From: Conchocele bisecta
Lineage: Eukaryota > Mollusca > Bivalvia > Lucinida > Thyasiridae
Length of the DNA stretch: 64,000 nt
Assembly (NCBI GenBank): GCA_029237695.1
Contig: CM055265.1
Span: 39,983,840 to 40,047,839 of the forward strand
Direction of reading: 5' to 3'
The position numbers were made by a program, and so were the translations under genes. Of the stretch, positions 11,130-23,080 are shown piece by piece. The stretch's first letter is position 1, and each line of letters opens with the position of its first letter. The notes below the pieces were generated by a model. The model had not been told where the DNA came from, did not search any database, and saw only the letters and a list, made by a program, of their open reading frames with translations.

Positions 11130-12060
11130 TTTAGCTCGCCTGCACGAAGAGCTTATGGCATACCCCCGGCATCGTCGGCGTCCACAAACTTATGTTGGGG
11201 TAAATGTCTTATAACTTTTGTTTCCTTTCATGGAACACCTTGTTATTTCATACATGCATTCCTCAGATGACACTATCATGCTGTAGAAAATCCATGACCC
11301 AGCACCCACCCCTTATCCCAAGGTCAAGGTCACAAACTTAGCACATTCATAAACTTAACGTTGGGGTAAATGTTGTGTAACTTCTGTTTGTTTACATGGA
11401 ACACCTTCATATTTCATACATGCATTCATCTGATGATACTCTATCGTTCTATAGCAAATACATGACCCACCCCTTTTCCTAAGGTCAAGGTCACAAACTT
11501 AGCACATTCATTAACTTAACATTGGGATAAATGTCTTATAACATCTGTTTCCTTTCATGGAACGCCTTGATATTCCATACATGCATTCATTTGATGATAC
11601 TCTATCGTGCTACAGCAAATCAATGACCCACCGCCCACCCAACATGCATTCATATGATGATACTCTATCGTGCTACAGCAAATCAATGACCCACCGCCCA
11701 CCCCTTACCCCAAGGTCATGGTCACAAACATAGCACATTCATAAACTTAGCGTTGGGGTAAATGTCGTATAACATTTGTTTCCTTTCATGGAACGCCTTG
11801 ATATTTCATACATGCATTCCTCAGATGACCCTCATGCTGTAGCAAATCCACGACCCACCACCCAACCCTTACCCCAAGGTCAAGCTAGGTCTCAAGCATG
11901 TTCATAAACTTAACGTTGGGGTAAATGTTGTGTAGCTTCTGTTTATTTACTGGGAATGCCTTCATATTTCATACATGCATTCATTTGATGATACTCTATC
12001 GTGCTATGGCAAATCCATGACCCACCCCTTTCCCCAAGGTCAAGGTCACAAACTCAGGGA
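11130..12060. repeat. Tandem array of about 165-bp units with AGGTCA direct repeats
   Basis: Five to six units, each with TTAACGTTGGGGTAAATGT, TTTCATACATGCATTC, GATGATACTCTATCGTGCTA, CATGACCCACC and CCCAAGGTCAAGGTCACAAA. A 58-bp piece is duplicated at 11,641-11,700. The array begins just after an AGCTCGCC...GAAGAGC hairpin and a GGCATCGTCGGCGTCC tract, the same layout as several other repeats in the window. It is non-coding. Confidence 0.85.
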
Positions 12061-12588
12061 TGAGAAATCTGCGCTTTTCGGCGTATTTCCGCTTTTTTTT
12101 CTCTCCCGAAAAACACGTTTTCGAGATCAGTGTAAATTCGTTGAGAATTTGTTTGACCATGTAGGGGGATATAGGCACAATATGACAGGTAATTGTCAGT
12201 GAAACGTTCGAAATTCGTCGAAATTCGCAACGAATTAGCCACCGAGTCCGTTTCTATACTCAGCAACACTAGAAACGTCCCACTTTTTGAACCGATATAT
12301 CTCTGGATATGTTTATGTTACACATTCTGTGAATGTACATGCGAGACACTGTTCATTCTGTGACGCCTTGATATTTCATAGATGCATTCCTCAGATGACC
12401 CTATAACACCCGTGTTAAGTTTCCACCAAATACACGAGGTTCAAAACGGTCACCAACCGGAACGTTTATTTCCACTTATTGCACGTGCGCGCTATACCTG
12501 TACTCGATAAATTAATTCAGTCAACGTTGTACGATACTTGCGACACAGGCTAATCCGAAAATTGAATTTTTTTTTCATTTTTTTCATC

Positions 12589-12748
12589 ATGCCACGCTTG
12601 TCTAAAGTTGAAAGAAATCAGGCAATTGGAATGCTTGACGCGGGAATGACGGCCAGTGACGTGGCCCGCAGGTTCGGCTGCTGTCGGAAGACCATACAGA
12701 GGCTTGTGACCCGGTATCAACAGACTGGGACTGTTGACGATCGTCCCC
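12589..12748 (+). pseudogene. Tc1-like transposase, N-terminal piece
   Basis: It begins with ATG at 12,589 after a T-run. It encodes a helix-turn-helix DNA-binding start, MPRLSKVERNQAIGMLDAG followed by TASDVARRFGCCRKTIQRL, of the kind that binds the element's inverted ends. The frame stops at the foldback element inserted after residue 53. The rest of the protein is at 13,953-14,796. Confidence 0.9.
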
Positions 12749-13946
12749 TATGAGTGGCGATTCATGTCATAAGTGCCGTTTCTAACGCGTTAGAGAAGTA
12801 ACGCGTTACTAATGTATGTACTATATAGTGAAACTCATATTTGTAACGTGTTACTGCTCAACAGTAACGCGTTGCAAGACTAACAGTGAGTAACGCGTTA
12901 GAAATTGGCTGTAGTGCGTTACAACTCCTCTATATTGGCGGATCGTATCATAAGTACAGCTTCTAACGTGTTAAAGTTCTAACGCGTTACTCTTGGTAAG
13001 TAACACGTTACAAATGTATGATGTATATACTAAAATATCAATATCTAACGCGTTAGTGAAGCAGGAGTAACGCGTTACTTATTTTTGGTAACGCGTTACT
13101 GGTTGACCAATCAGAGCTCGTGTTACAATACCCGCCGTTAGTTGTCAAAACTATTTGTTTTAGGCATAGAATGGGAGGTGCACATTTTCAAAATTAAACA
13201 AATTAGGCAATTTATCTAACACTGTCAGTTGTAGGGAATTAGTGGCAGATGGACGAGTAATGTTTAATTGTTAATTGTTTATTTAAAATATGATTTCTTG
13301 ATTCAAATCTCTTCGCTTGATACCTACCGTAGTTATCTCCCATCTCCCCTTATCCGTCTCCACTCGATTTCTCAAATCCCAGAATTTGAAGCAATCCAGT
13401 GAGACTGGCAAGTGGAGGGTGACGCTATAGCATAGAAATTATTTTAATCCTCAGTCGATTAATTATCGGCTAGACCCTATATCCCAAATACATAATACAG
13501 TGGGCCGCTGTTGACATCACTACAGTTCGTAAGCTTGCGTCCAGTCCGTACTTTACACATTCCCAGTCTTCTGGAGAAATGGCGGGTATTGTAACATGAG
13601 CTCTGATTGGTCAAGCAGTAACGCGTTACCAAAAATAAGTAACGTGTTACTCCTGCTTCACTAACGCGTTAGATATTGATATTTTATTATATACATCATA
13701 CATTTGTAACGCGTTACTTCTAAGTACCAAGAGTAACGCGTTAGAACTCTAACACGTTAGAAGCAGTACTTATGACACGATCCGCCAATATAAGGGATTT
13801 GTAACGCGTTACAGCCAATTTCTAACACGTTACTCACTGTTAGTCATGTAACGCGTTACTGTTGACTATATAGTACATACATTAGTAACTCGTTACTTCT
13901 CACAAGTAACGCGTTACTTCTCTTATGACATGAATCGCCACTCATA
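12749..13946. mobile_element. Foldback element built of TAACGCGTTA palindromes
   Basis: A 1,198-bp element with inverted arms of about 380 bp (12,749-13,135 and about 13,575-13,946). The ends are TATGAGTGGCGATTCATGTC / GACATGAATCGCCACTCATA. It is flanked by GTCCCC on both sides (12,743-12,748 and 13,947-13,952), a 6-bp duplication of transposase sequence. Each arm holds about a dozen copies of the 10-bp palindrome TAACGCGTTA or one-base variants (TAACGTGTTA, TAACACGTTA). The centre (13,136-13,575) is unique and non-coding. No transposase is seen, so it depends on another element. Confidence 0.9.
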
Positions 13947-13952
13947 GTCCCC

Positions 13953-14796
13953 GCCCCGGTCACCCCCGTGCCACCACCGCCAGGACTGACCGCTACATCA
14001 CGTTAACACAAATACGTCAGCGTCGTTTGCCAGCCACCGTAACGGCTAGGAGTGTCAGCGCAGACCATCCGTAGGCGCTTATGATGCAACGCGCTGCGAA
14101 TCAGAGCACGACGGCCATATACCGGTCAAATAATGACGCGACGTCACCGTGGTGCTAGGACCGTGGTCGCGACGTCATTTTAATTGGCGGCGGGCGGAGT
14201 GGAACTGAGTTCTCTTTACTGACGAATCTCGGTTCACACTCAGCCATGCAGATGGTAGGCTACGCGTATACAGGCGCAAAGACGAGATATTCGCCGATTG
14301 CTGTGTAGTTGAGAGGGACAGGTTCGGGGGAGGGAGTGTCATGGTGTGGGGTGGGATCATGGGGAACCGTAAGACTGAGCTCGTAGTCATACAGGGCAAT
14401 CTCAATGCACAGCGCTACATTGCTGAGGTGCCAACTCCTCATGCAATGCCTTTCGTTCGCCACCACGGCCCTGGTATAACATTGTAGCAAGACAATGCCC
14501 GCCCGCACACAGCCAGAATCACAACTCAATACCTGGCTCGTAACAACGTCGACGTCCTTCCATGGCCTGCGGTTTCCCCTGATCTCAACCCAATCGAGCA
14601 CGTCTGGGATGAGGTGGCTCGTAATGCTAGGGCTAACCACCAAATTGACAACATTCGAGATCTGACACGGGCTTTACAACAAGAATGGAGGAATCTGCCT
14701 AATTTACCCACTAATTCTGCGTCACGTCCATGCGCCGTAGAATTATGGCGTGTATTCATGCAAATGGTGGCCACACACGATATTAATCATACATAA
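13953..14796 (+). pseudogene. Tc1-like transposase, C-terminal piece
   Basis: Resumes in the sequence after the foldback insertion. The clearest part is the DDE/D end: PWPAVSPDLNPIEHVWDEVA at about 14,562-14,620, where the D of SPDLNPIEHVWD is the signature of Tc1/mariner transposases. It is followed by RNLPNLPTNS and a short C-terminus stopping at 14,796. Earlier catalytic blocks (near 14,210 and 14,340) fall in different frames, with stops, so the gene is dead even without the insertion. Confidence 0.85.
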
Positions 14797-15055
14797 TACA
14801 TTGGAAGTGAAATCATCAAGCCCTAAACATTTTTCCATTTTTTTTTAAAAAATCAGATTTTTTTTATATTGACCCCTCCCGAATTCGGCGTGATGTCACT
14901 CGAAATCTTCATCGCAACAAAATTTTGTCAACTGATATGGATTCACAAGTGATTAAACTTCATTTTCTGTACAGGTTTTAGTACCACCATCCTTATAGAT
15001 TTCCAGCAATATTTCCCTGAATATGGTGGGACGTTTCTACTGTTGCTCAGTATAT

Positions 15056-15700
15056 TTACATTGCGCTGCCAGTTTTGTGTATTATCATGATTATACTTGC
15101 TTACGCAAGAGCGAATACGAATGTATTGAATTTGCACAGATGTTTCAAACATTTTCATTGGTTCTGAAAGCGGCACTCCATAGAAATTGGCAAATCAGGA
15201 TATAGCTATCACAGAGAAGGAGGCTGAATCATTATGCCATAATTTATGGAAACACGTTTTTCCAATAACACCGTGATACACCTTTGTATTATGATCACTG
15301 GGCAAGACAGTCATTACAGCTGAACCAACACTGCAACAGGTATTTATTATTTATTTTTCATTGGTATGTCGGTGCTTAAAAATTCACTCGTCCCACTAGA
15401 CATAGCACTATGGCTTTCACTACCGTTACAGCCATAGACCTCACAGATACCTACTGTAGCGACTTGATTTCAAGATTTGAAATCTGTCGATTATTGTCTA
15501 AATACGCGTCTAATGGTGCTAAACCAGCAGTGCAAAACCAGAAATTATATTAAATAGCCTGTATGAGTTACAATGGGTGACTTGCCTATCAAAATAAAGT
15601 GTTTATATCGCTCCTTTTGTCCGACTACATAAAGTGTACAACGTTTACACGCTACTGTCGCCATTTTGCCGAAAACTTTCCGGCAGAATAAATTAACTTC
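15056..15700. other. Intergenic stretch, nothing recognised
   Basis: Apparently unique flank between the Tc1 element and the ATGGC-motif repeat. No convincing gene. Confidence 0.4.
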
Positions 15701-15709
15701 CGTAATTCT

Positions 15710-16230
15710 GTTTTTTAGTCCGGCGGCCAAAGGCCGATTTTGGGGCTTAACTTCGTTTTGAATAACTTAAGTTTATTACTACTGATTTTGCCTATGTAGA
15801 CTTTCTAGTTTTAGAATCCGAATGATGCAAATCTGTTACCCTTGAGCATTTGGAGAAATCTGCATAAATTCAAGATGGCTGCCACCAAGATATATTGTGC
15901 GATATAATTGCATCCCCAGGAGGAAATTAAACCATCTAAGAGAGTTTAATGAATGTATTAACGTGTTGACACAAACGGGCAACTTTAAAATTCAATTCCT
16001 TAACAGCATATAGAAAAAATCCAAGATGGCCGCCAAATGTGACTATTTTACATACTTTCACTAATTCGTCATATCAAAGAATATACGTTTTTTAAATTAT
16101 GTGTTTAAAACAATGAATGTGTGTGTAACTTTGATGTGAAATTATATACTAATCTATATAACACAAGTCCCAAGATGGCAGCCATATATGAATATATTAC
16201 AATGTAACTTGCAACCGTATCTTGAAATAA
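15710..16230 (+). repeat. 152-bp-period repeat with AAGATGGCNGCC, left arm
   Basis: Three copies of (C)AAGATGG(C/T)(C/A/T)GCCA at about 15,871, 16,022 and 16,173, spaced close to 152 bp. The sequence between copies is only loosely alike. A right arm with the same motif in the opposite orientation lies at 20,050-20,610. Confidence 0.6.
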
Positions 16231-16327
16231 GAAACACTATATACTTGCAATCATATCAGAGCGAATTTGCATACCAATATTGTATATAGGTATATAATTA
16301 TTCCAATACATTGGGTAATGTATTTGG

Positions 16328-18209
16328 TAGAGGTGCAACGATACGGTCAAACCCGTATTGCGATATATTGCGATACAGCAAACCCATATTGCAATACGTA
16401 TTGCGATATCATACCATGTATGAACAAATAATAATAAAAACAAACAGGAGTTAAAGAACAGTCTTTATTGTTTATTATTGTCTATTATTGTCATTAGAAC
16501 ACATCAAAACACTGTGTGGGTCAGGCAGGACTTTGCCCAGAAACGGTTGACATTAATGATTATTTCTGGAGGAGAGGAAATTAGGGAGAAGTGATCAAAA
16601 TCATATTTTCCCTGATTTTTTTTTTTTTCTCTTACTTATAGTTATCGCGTAACTGTATACCATATATACATGTAGCTAGCCATCATAAGTATACCCGCCC
16701 CATAAGTCGAGGCACGAACATGAACCCAAAAAATCAGTCTTGAGCCAAGTCGCGGCCCATAAGTCGACTACTGAAAATTCGTCGGCTACTGGTACAGGCG
16801 AAATTAGTTCATGAATTGCCTGTATTGCTTGGCTAAGTTTTGTGCTTTCTGTAGTTTGTTTTGAAGCAAATATGCTTCACATAAACGTAGAAAATTTATC
16901 ATTTATGCTTACTGTACTATATTTATCGACTGTCACCCCAGTGAAATGTAAAGGTCGTGTTTGAAACATTTTAATACACACATGTTCAATCGATGTGGCT
17001 GTTACGTGAATTGGACAAACTTTATAATAAAACTAGTTTAATCAGTTGCAATACTGTTGTTTTTTTTATTGCAATAATACTTGTGTACAAGCATAAACAT
17101 CATTAACTGCTACAGAGACAAACTAATTGTATTTCTATCAAGTAAATAATGATAATAGCAACTGGTCACAAATATTAGGAGGTAAATGGAACAGCCGTTA
17201 CCTGGCAATTCACAGCTGATCGGGTTAATGACCGGATACAGTGGCTTGTTTGATTTCAAGTCTGAATTGACTGGTGATGTGTGCAGTGCTTTTCTCTCAT
17301 TTTTTGGCTGTGACGGGTGAAATGGGGCTTATGGTATTTGCGACCAGTGTAGCTGCTGATCAAATTGCACATCCATTTAGCATGAGAACATTCTATTTTG
17401 CTTGTTATTATCATGCTGGGTGCTTCATTGATGGAATGGTGAGCTGTAAATATCCGAATTGTCGTGATCGATATGCCATATACTGGTCGAAAATGACTGC
17501 ACATGGTAACATACATTTTGCCAGCCGACAGTCCATACCAGTCGGTATTAGCCTCTCCTGTAGGATATTGTCCACGGGGCGCACACATCAGTGAATGCCT
17601 TTACATAACACTGTATCTGTTTCCAGTCTCACGCAACGGGAGACAAAATTATGCAGGCACAATTAGTAACAGGTTTTTAGTCATTTATGCTTCTCGCAAT
17701 TTATTGTGTTAATCGAGCAGACCTTCATTTCGCGAATGTCGCGAAACCACTTGCAAAATTTCTGTGAAGGAAGTAATGATTGTTCATTCTGCCTGCAACT
17801 CATGGTATGATTTAACATAATTTATTTTAGAAACATAAAAGAAAAATACCGCCACTGCAGTACTCGCCAGTAGAACGTACCTATCTGGCAATAGAAATGG
17901 CACCAAGTGGTGATTTTCCCTGACCATTTTGTATCGGACTTTCGGTATATTATTTTTATACCCTAGCCAATTACTCGCTACATGTATTACTCATCTAATT
18001 GTGGCGTGTTTATTAAACCATATTGACTTCTGTCATATTAAAAATTAAGTTTTGAATGATTTTGAATAATTTTACACAATTATTTTAGCACAAGATGGCG
18101 ACCGAGAATATGGCGTAAATATCGCGATACACGAAAACCGTACCGCGATACGTATCGTCAGGATGACATATCGCAATATACCGGTATACCGGTATATCGT
18201 TGCACCACA
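16328..18209 (+). mobile_element. hAT-like element with 8-bp target duplication
   Basis: 1,882 bp flanked by GTATTTGG on both sides (16,320-16,327 and 18,210-18,217), a perfect 8-bp duplication typical of hAT elements. The ends are TAGAGGTGCAACGATACGG and, inverted, TGTGGTGCAACGATATACCG. The subterminal sequence is rich in CGATA/TATCG and CGTATTGCGATA. No transposase frame is visible, so it is non-autonomous. It contains a piece of family A (about 17,270-17,470). A truncated inverted relative lies at 23,081-23,308. Confidence 0.85.
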
Positions 18210-18217
18210 GTATTTGG

Positions 18218-20040
18218 ACACATGTTTCAATCGCATTAGTCAAAGGTGACCACCAAATATCATATTACCTGATAACTAACTTGTGTAGTAAATAGCTTAT
18301 GTAATTACACCTTGATATACATCATTAGACAGCATCGGCAATAACGTAAGTCTAATATGGCCGCCGGATATGAATATAGTACCTTATAATAGTAATACAT
18401 TATATTATAATATAAGATTTAAACTCGTGCATTCAGTTAGATATTTTGATATTGTTTTGTCTTGTCTTGCCATTCCATAGCAACATTCATACTTCTATTG
18501 TTGGCAGAGATATATTGTACTTTACAATATAGTTCAAGGACTTCCCAATTTTGTAAAAACACCAGATGTCGTCGTTTATATCATTGGCTCCAAAAACGCA
18601 AATGCTCAATGTGATTTACTGTGCAACATCGCATGAAATGGCTCCTCTAGATAGTATCATTAACAACTTGAGTGTCTGGATATAGCAATTGAATAAGTAC
18701 AAATTTATGATACGTCTATATATTTCTGTCACAATCGGTGACTACGTACAATAACATAGTTTAGCCATCCAGTAGCTTATTCCAGTTTCTGGCTACCATT
18801 ACGTTCTTTCAACCTACTTAGTACAACCACATAGCTGATAGTATTGGCCACATGTTTTCTTTCTGTGAAAGTAGTCAGTTTCCACAAAGCGGCTGTATGC
18901 ACATGATGGTTGATGTACACCACTTTAATATCACTTATTACTTTTGTAAGCTGCAAGTAATTGATGTGTTTTCAGACCACTATCGCCGATGTAGAGCAAC
19001 ATATTTATATGCTGAGTAAAGTATGTACACATGTACATCAATTTTTCTCTGTGTATTGTTTCAAAGATAAGCAATACAAATACTTTATTTTTGTCGAATT
19101 ATTGTGTAGTTATATGCCATTTAATGAGTTACTTATTTAAACATATGACAGAATTCAGCACCTGTGAATGCATATGATATGTAAAAACTAAGACATGACG
19201 CCGTCAGTATACATAAATGTGGATCAAAGAAAACAACCGTAATCACAAATATAATAATTTCGAGAAGAACATGGAGATGCTATATATTAAATACCACAGG
19301 TAGGACACAGCTAATACAAATGTAATTGATATTATATGACAGACAATCTAGTTGTGCCACTACTAAATACTCACGGTAACAAAAACGATTATAGTACATG
19401 CAGACAGCAATACACATGGTACACAACCATATATAGAACGTGACAAACTTCAAGGTACCATAATATAGATATGAGGCATACAGTATTCACGCAATTTGAT
19501 AAGACTAATATGAATTTGCTGTTTGTGTCATCATAATTATAGCATTGTTTTCTTATAGTTATATTTACAATATTAGCTTCCAATTACGGAAACCGATACA
19601 TTTTGTGTAATTAATGTCTTTTTGTGTACAGTATACATGCATTAATCATTTTTGATTCATCATTGCCTTGTATAATACTGTCCTTTTCACTTATGATGGA
19701 GAGGTTTGCGGGAGAAATTATATGGTGTCTAATCAGGTTCAACCACCCAACTGGATTGTTTTGATAATACCAAAGCGGCATCCTTGTTGTCATGTCTTCG
19801 TGTACTGCACTTCAATATGATTGTTTTTGTTTAATGTTGGGACTGTTGGGTAATAGTTGTTGTCCATGTATACTGCATCTCTAGAGCCTCCATTAGCCAT
19901 ATATTTATTTCCTTTGAAATGTAATATTTAATCATTGCACGATATGATTGCCATTGCGAGGTAATTTATCTTTATATATACGTCTGCCATGTATATAAGT
20001 ATCTAAGAGATATATTTACTTATAATCCTAGTAATTATAT
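18218..20040. other. AT-rich stretch without recognised genes
   Basis: It lies between the two ATGGC-motif arms and may be the body of the same large repeat. One forward ATGGCCGCC site occurs at about 18,357. No credible open frame, RNA gene or array was seen. Confidence 0.4.
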
Positions 20041-20049
20041 GCAATTTGT

Positions 20050-20610
20050 TCAATATAAGGCAACATTATTTTTATATTTGGCGGCCATCTATGATTTCTG
20101 CTATTGGTAGTTATCTAATTGTATTCCTAAGTTAGTAAAAACGTTCATAGTATACATAACTTCAGTACTTTTATTCCAATTTACTACGATATGACATCGA
20201 TGTGCAATTATATAATTAATTATTATTCTCTGTGATGATCGTCATGGGATAATTTCTGTATATATGGCGGCCATCTTGGACTTTCGCTCTTCACAAATGT
20301 GTCTAGTTACTATCAAATTTACTGTAAGCGTTTATCATGTCAATATATCCAAGATTAGTATACATGTTGTTTTCATATGGAGTGTACGTGGGAGCAGTCA
20401 TATGCAAAATATCATGTTACGTTTGGCGGCCATGTTGGATTTTTACCATTTAACAGTGAATTGAAATTTAATGTTGATCACTTATCTCGATAAGTCAAGT
20501 AAATCCACTTTATGCTGTTAATGTATGCTAATACTGCATGTGGAAACAACTATATATCACACACTATAACTGTTTGGCAGCCATTTTGGATTTATGCAAA
20601 TTTCTCAAAA
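20050..20610 (-). repeat. 150-180-bp-period repeat with GGC(G)GCCATCTT, right arm
   Basis: GGCGGCCATCT, GGCGGCCATCTTGGA, GGCGGCCATGTTGGA and GGCAGCCATTTTGGA occur at about 20,081, 20,265, 20,425 and 20,576. It is the inverse of the arm at 15.7-16.2 kb. Confidence 0.6.
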
Positions 20611-20769
20611 TGATCAAAGATGACATAGTGTCATCAGTCGAATTCTTGATGTTGATGATCTGCGCAATCAAAATCGCCAATAATTGTTTTTATTTTATTC
20701 CAAATAAAGTTAAGCTCCTGCATGGAACGTGCCATACACTTGGCTGCCAGACTATCTGACATCTGAGCG

Positions 20770-21420
20770 GGAAACCCCAATACGTCAATCGATTTCATTG
20801 GTCGGTTACTTTGCAGATTTCCGATATTGTACCTCGGAAAAAAAATGGCGACGGTGATAAACTGAACGTGTTATGCACGCTGTTTTTACAAAGAAATCTT
20901 GAGAAATAACTAGTAAGGAAAGTAGTTCCATATAAATTATGAATGAAATTTGGTGTATTAATATTATTTAAACGTATTTTCAGATGATTTCGGTATCGTA
21001 CAGTTCACGAAGTGTCAAAATTATGCGCGTATTCGTATCGAGTATTCGAGTTTAGATTTCGCTATGTGACCCAATGGGATGGAAGCCAGTCTCTATAGCA
21101 AAGAAAATAATAAATGAAAAATGTCAGATAATGAAAAATAGAAGTTAAACATGATATAGAGACATGGCATGTTAGTCTATCGTCCCACTAGCCATGGAGA
21201 GTCTATTTTCATGTTGGCGAGAGGATTTTCTTTGTCACTGGTCCGATTTGGCGAGTGACTCATCGGGAAAAGCCATTCTCGGGAAATGCCATTCTGTATT
21301 TTCAGAAAAATAAGAAAAATTGATTAATTTCCAGCTATTTCAAATTATTTTCTTTAATCTAACTGGTTTTAAGCTGTTTATGAAGTATTTCTGTAACTTT
21401 CATGCACCCTATATATTTAT
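20770..21420. other. Intergenic stretch, nothing recognised
   Basis: Contains a local GGGAAAAGCCATTCTCGGGAAATGCCATTCT duplication near 21,268. Otherwise featureless. Confidence 0.35.
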
Positions 21421-21424
21421 GTTG

Positions 21425-21885
21425 TGAACCATCATTCGCGTTCATAACTTTACTTTGCATAACTATCTAGACCAAAATGTGCGTACGAGACAGTTCTGAC
21501 TAGGGGAGATAACTCTTGTTTACTAATGGACTTGTTATAGTGCAACATTTATTTTTGAAAATAACTTTTTAATAAACGGATAAAGAAGGAATAATACTAT
21601 ATAATCTTAATAGTATGTACATTAGTACTCGTTTAAAAGCTGTAGCAACATAATTGTTAACAAATTTAAATGATTTTGTGTTTATATTAATACTCCTTTT
21701 TAGGCACCATCTCGTTATTACATTCATACACATGACTCCATTTTCTTGTCCCACATGAAAACGCCAGTAGCAAAATAATTCGAACAAATTGGTGTCCCAG
21801 TGAAGGAAAGTTTGTACTTTCATTGTTAAATATACAAGGGAGTCCTCCCTCACCAACCCCACTCATTTTGCTATTGAACATTCAT
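21425..21885 (+). repeat. Uninterrupted copy of the Polinton target sequence (empty site)
   Basis: About 460 bp closely matching the two flanks of the Polinton. AGGGGAGATAACTCTTGTTT and ACTAATGGACTTGTTATAGT match the left flank (23,600-23,632). ATTTATTTTTG, AATAAACGGATAAAGA, TTTTTAGGCACCATCTCG and ACATGACTCCATTTTCTTG-like words match the right flank (41,557-41,885). The two halves are continuous here and the single TATAGT is at 21,536-21,541. It shows the state before insertion in a duplicated copy. Confidence 0.9.
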
Positions 21886-22084
21886 GTAACACCATTGGCA
21901 ATCCATCAGTCATTATTATGTTCTCATGCTTCATATTTTGAACAAGTATAATACCAATCTAAGGGACTGGTCATTATTTATCACCAAGGGGATTTGGGGT
22001 GGGAATGGGGCTGGATAAATTTTGTTAACTCACCTTAGAAAAGTATAAGCCCCCACCCCTTCCCACAGCTTTTCATTAAATTGT

Positions 22085-22190
22085 CAAGACCCCCCCCCCC
22101 CCCCCCCCCCCCCTTGAACAATTAATAATGTGTTCAAACCCAAAACGAGACGGTTCAAATGAGTGATATCATTTTTTTTTTTTTATAAAC
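22085..22190. repeat. Poly-C and poly-T tracts
   Basis: A run of about 24 C at 22,090-22,113 and a T-run near 22,172. They are separated by a fragment of the 5'-most tandem unit (GACGGTTCAAATGA). Confidence 0.7.
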
Positions 22191-22230
22191 ATATATTGCT
22201 ATATTGCATCTACTGATTGCCTGGGTTAGT

Positions 22231-22300
22231 CATGCCCCCAGGGGGACATATTGCCTTGCTATTGAGGTTCAGTATGTCCGTCCGTCTTGTGTGCATTTAC
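22231..22300 (+). repeat. Hairpin plus GTCC tract
   Basis: CATGCCCCC/GGGGGACAT hairpin, followed 27 bases later by GTCCGTCCGTC and then CATTTACATCAACAAGTTTG. This is a short member of the hairpin-CGTC class. Confidence 0.5.
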
Positions 22301-22856
22301 ATCAACAAGTTTGTAAGAGTTTCTCCAGTATTCCAGAGGGGCACATCCATGTTTTACAAACATAATGTCTAGTATTAATGTTGGTACAAAAGCTAATTTA
22401 TTAAAGGTATTAATACATGTACATGTACTTACATTTTCCTAAAATTTTGGGCAAGTAGCTTTTTTGTCCGGGCGAGTAGATTATAATTGTACTTGTGAAA
22501 AGTGAATATTTTTAAGCCCTGTTATGTACGTTCTATTAGTAGAAAGAGGCGTGTGCTCCGTGGTAATGTAGGTAGCTTATTAGGTTAGCATGGAGTACCC
22601 CACCCACCTCTTTCGTTGTCTTATCCCCACTTTATACAGGTCGGGACAAAGGGTGGGGGGAAACATGAAATGGCTCCGCCCAAGGAGGGGTCATGCCCAA
22701 TTTTTTTGTGATTTTTGACTCATTTTTCTGCATTTTTTTTGGTCCTTCAAGGCTTCCAAATGTTATTTCTTATTTTCTTTGTTTTAAAGTCCTGTTTTCT
22801 TGGTCTATCGCTACCACAGTTGGAGTGTGCTTATGTGTGCGGTTGAAAGTAATGGT

Positions 22857-23052
22857 TGGCACCAGATCAGGATATTCTTCTTTCAAGACTGAATACCGTA
22901 TATATTTTTCTGTAAATATTGAGTTTTGATTTTGGGAATTTCCCTCATTCATATGGACAGGTTGAATATGGGATATTCCAACCCGTTGGCCCGGCCTTAA
23001 ATGACAGCTGTTGATAGGCCGTTAAACTGTACACCAATAATCAATCAATCAA
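22857..23052 (+). mobile_element. SINE-like repeat family B, copy 2
   Basis: It has GGCACCAGATCAGGATATTC, TTGATTTTGGGAATTTCCCTC, CCCGTTGGCCCGGCCTTAAA and GCTGTTGATAGGCCGTTAAA. It ends AATAATCAATCAATCAAC, a short tandem tail. It is about 200 bp, uninterrupted, and gives the best view of the family's 3' end. Confidence 0.65.
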
Positions 23053-23080
23053 CATGTTTCAGAACCTTGTTGTATGTTAC

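Larger units (their letters stand above)
12257..15052 (+). mobile_element. Tc1-like DNA transposon, interrupted
   Basis: The inverted ends read TACTCAGCAACACTAGAAAC/GTCCCAC on the left and, on the other strand, TACTGAGCAACAGTAGAAAC/GTCCCAC on the right. They are flanked by TA (12,255-12,256 and 15,053-15,054), the Tc1/mariner target. Without the foldback insertion it would be about 1.6 kb, normal for the group. It carries one transposase, in two pieces. A 40-bp piece of the neighbouring 165-bp array lies inside its 5' untranslated region (about 12,362-12,402). Confidence 0.9.
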
